From positions 1,898,501 through 1,962,500 of the forward strand of contig BSBM01000877.1 of the NCBI GenBank assembly GCA_027924585.1: a stretch of DNA of 64,000 bases. Reading direction: 5' to 3'. Position numbers and translations under genes: made by a program. How positions within the stretch are numbered: position 1 is the stretch's first letter; every line of letters starts with the position of its first letter. Source of the DNA: Larix kaempferi. Lineage: Eukaryota > Streptophyta > Pinopsida > Pinales > Pinaceae. Below, in pieces: positions 61,170-64,000 of this stretch. Under the pieces are notes generated by a model. The model was not told the DNA's origin and searched no databases. It was given only the letters and a program-made list of their open reading frames with translations.

Positions 61170-64000
61170 AAATATCCGAATATGTCTCTCTGCTCTTCTA
61201 TCTATAAGCTACTCTACTGTGCTGCTGAGGTGATCATCAAGCGATGGTGAAACTTAAAAAATTCTAACATTTGTATATTGAGGTGTTTTTATGTTACAAT
61301 TTGGGTTGATTAATTGCATGAAGATGAGATGAGATTTATGAGTTACTTATTAAGTGTTTGGGGTGGATTAATTGCACCAATATGAGACAAATGTTATTCG
61401 GATTGATTTTATGACAATGGTTAGAAATTCGAAATAAACAACCGATGCATGGATAACTAGTTCTATAATATAATAATAAAGAGGAGTTCTTTTATAAATA
61501 GGCACTTGTGTAAGTGGCATGAAGAAAAATTAACTTATGAGTAGTTCTATAATAACAAAGAATAGCTCTTTTAGAACAATTAACTTATAGCTCAAGTAAC
61601 CTATCAATGTTCAAATAGTTTATGTCATTTTTTTTAATTTGTTATGCTATTGGTTACTTATTTATACACATACATCTTATATCATCTCCTATTCAAATGT
61701 TTTGTATCATCCTTTTTTTCCAGGTCGGAATAAGTACAAAGCATGGAACTACAAATTCATTAAACTTTCAATCATATATTCTTTACCTTTAAAAAATAAA
61801 TTATATCATTAAAACATTCAAATTTATTAAAATAGAGTTGGTCAAATAAAGATAATTAAAATCATTATTTCTCATATACAAGAGTGAATAAAAGTTAATA
61901 ATTATTTCTCATCATGTGAAAAATAATAGATAATTAAAATCATTCTCATATACAAGGGTGAACAAGACAATGATTAATTTTCATAATGTGTTAATCTGGA
62001 AAAATTACAATATATTGATTTGGAGGGATGATTATGAATATTTTCATGATTCGAAATGAATTGAATCAAGATAATGGTTGGAAAATTATATACCTAAGTT
62101 TAATTCCACAATTAATGAGGTTTTAGATAAAACATTAAGGACAACATGCATATGTAAAAGTAAATGAGACAAAAGAGAGGAAAACCAATATTTAAATAAA
62201 AAAGAAAATGAAAATAGGAAAGTCAAAGTTCAATCTGGTAGTCTTCCCATTACTCCAACTCTCATATATCTTCTTGTAATTGGACTTTCAAAATGTTTGC
62301 CAGAGGGGGATGCAGACACAACCTTGTATTTTAGCCAAAGATTACTGAAAAAGAGAACTACCATTAAATGTTGGTTTTCTAATTTGGGTTTTCAAAATAA
62401 AATTACTATATTCATTGTGTGATTGATGTTGTGCTGTAAGAATCTCTTATATGTACTTGTAAAATTGTTCTTATTAATTTTAATTGATCCTTATATTTTA
62501 TGGAAGTTACTCTATTTTGATGAGGGTATTTTAAATTGTGGAAAGATTAATCTCTATTGTAGCATGTAAATTTGATTAGCGATTTTATTTTCTTTAATAA
62601 ACAAATAGCACCAAGAGCTATATTTTCCACACCGTTCAGTCATTTCCATGACAGAGTTGTTGCAATATGATCTCATTCTAATTTCTATTGTAAACAAATC
62701 ATTTAATTATTTTTTCCTAAATATCCATGTTGGTGAGACTCTCAAACTATGAGGCCTATAGTTTACATATCAATATACTCCATCCATAATAAACTTTTAA
62801 AAAAAGAGATGAAAATATTCTAACATGTTCGCCATCCTTTAGTGCTTGAATATGTCATTTGTCCATTTTTGAGCTACCACTTTTTAAATTGCATCAACTT
62901 CTCTTCTTCTTTGTACTTTTTAAATTGCATCAACTTCTCTTCTTCTTTCCCTATAGATGTGATGAAAAGAGTTGAGTTTAAATTTGTTTCTAACACTTGA
63001 ATATGGTTAGATATTTCCCTAGCATAGTACATGTTACTTGGATGTGATGTATTGCTAAGTTTGTATGTTACTTGGATGTGATGTATGGTTAAGTTTGTAT
63101 TGTGCTTAATTTCTTCCATTTCTTGAGTTTGATTAATCGAAGTATATAAAATCGACCTAAAATAATAATCACCTAGGATTCAAGCTACCACAAACATAAT
63201 TTAAAACATAAAATATCACCACTAGAAAAAGCAAAACTATCAATATTCAATATGTTCACTATTTTAGTAAAATATTCATGGGAATGCATTATAAATAACA
63301 AGCAATACAAATTATTTTAAAAGAATAAGTGAACAAAATTACATACACTTCTATTTCCACCAAATTTCAAATCTAGTTCAAAAATATAAAGATGACAACC
63401 AAGTTTAGAATATTTTCCTAATGTATGGTTGGAGAAGTTTTGGCTTGTGTCATGTTCTTGAAATTTCTACTATATTGGAATGAGCACAACTTTTGCACAT
63501 GATGTTATTCTCTCATGGCAATTAATATCATTAAGGAATTGTGTTAGTAAAATGAAGAAACATACATAAACTATAAAAATCATCCACCCTTTCTCTTTTT
63601 TCAATCAATAGAATTCTTCCTCATGGCTTGATTCCTCTTCAAATTCAAGGCGCCTTCTAACTTAAAACAAATTATGGTTTCCTTCCATGGACAATGTTTT
63701 GAAATGTGCACCACCGTCTTTAAAAATATTAATCAATATTAGGGGAGAATAGGTGTCAGATTTGCACTGTCTTACTCTATTGGCATTCAATTCTAATCCA
63801 TGTTATCCCTTATCTGCTTAAATCTTGGAAAGTTAAAATAAACATAGATATTTTACATCTCAATATTGAACATCTACAAGTTAAATCTAGGTTGAAATTA
63901 TAGTTAGAAAGTGATGTCAAACATTGTGAAAAACAAAGAAAAGAAAAAAACAAAATTGTAAAACATTAACCAAAATTAAGTGTATCCACACGGGAGTCAC
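61170..64000. other. AT-rich intergenic DNA, unit 4 (to window edge)
   Basis: Collinear with 1646-4503 of unit 1 apart from a 5-bp insertion near 61468, a 32-bp deletion near 61611 and a few substitutions. It includes the 36-bp and 34-bp tandem pairs. No gene recognised. Confidence 0.7.

Larger units (their letters stand above)
59561..64000 (+). repeat. Tandem segmental-duplication unit 4 (partial, cut by window edge)
   Basis: The first 4.4 kb corresponds to 1-4503 of unit 1, so the array continues to the right. The 63-bp net shortening is accounted for by a 36-bp deletion in GLOX and a 32-bp deletion in the 3' flank, offset by a 5-bp insertion between them. Confidence 0.95.

Noticed and set aside
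1-64000. Whole array as a pure assembly artefact
   Set aside because: Units differ by substitutions, microsatellite lengths and three distinct deletions, which an artificial duplication would not create; collapse or mis-phasing of some units cannot be excluded.

Overview
This is plant nuclear DNA. The evidence is an intronless galactose/glyoxal-oxidase-like gene of the plant GLOX type with a secretion signal, Ty1/copia retrotransposon remains with a typical plant LTR, spliceosomal-type introns in gene fossils, and very AT-rich intergenic DNA around a GC-richer gene. A large repeat-rich genome, possibly a gymnosperm, would fit, but nothing here fixes the species.

The whole window is one head-to-tail array of a ~22.6-kb segment that runs off both edges: unit 1 (1-22592), unit 2 (22593-45185), unit 3 (45186-59560, shortened by an ~8.3-kb internal deletion) and the start of unit 4 (59561-64000). 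Full units read left to right as: GLOX gene; ~5.4 kb of AT-rich non-coding DNA; a decayed gene fossil, perhaps of the plant-mobile-domain kind; a 2.67-kb direct repeat present twice, each copy carrying the fossil's C-terminal exons; a minus-strand copia relic (3' LTR, polypurine tract, ~1.7 kb of tandem-repeat 3' region, RT-RNase H); ~4.4 kb of non-coding DNA with a long foldback just upstream of the next GLOX promoter.

The only genes that look functional are the GLOX copies. Copies 1-3 encode identical 542-residue secreted copper-radical oxidases with every recognisable active-site residue. Copy 4 has an in-frame 12-residue deletion right after the active-site cysteine, and its upstream C-box-like palindrome (TGACGTCA) is altered by one base. 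The product would act outside the cell, oxidising aldehydes or related groups and releasing hydrogen peroxide. The array therefore looks like recent copy-number amplification of one secreted oxidase gene, with the last visible copy starting to decay.

The least expected structure is the 3' region of the copia relic: three successive tandem arrays dominated by short inverted repeats. In one, stem sequences change from hairpin to hairpin while complementarity and a G-rich loop (AGGNN or GGA in the element sense) are kept. I do not recognise it as a described element feature. I found no RNA genes, CRISPR arrays or prokaryotic features. Divergence figures are tallies by eye, not alignments.
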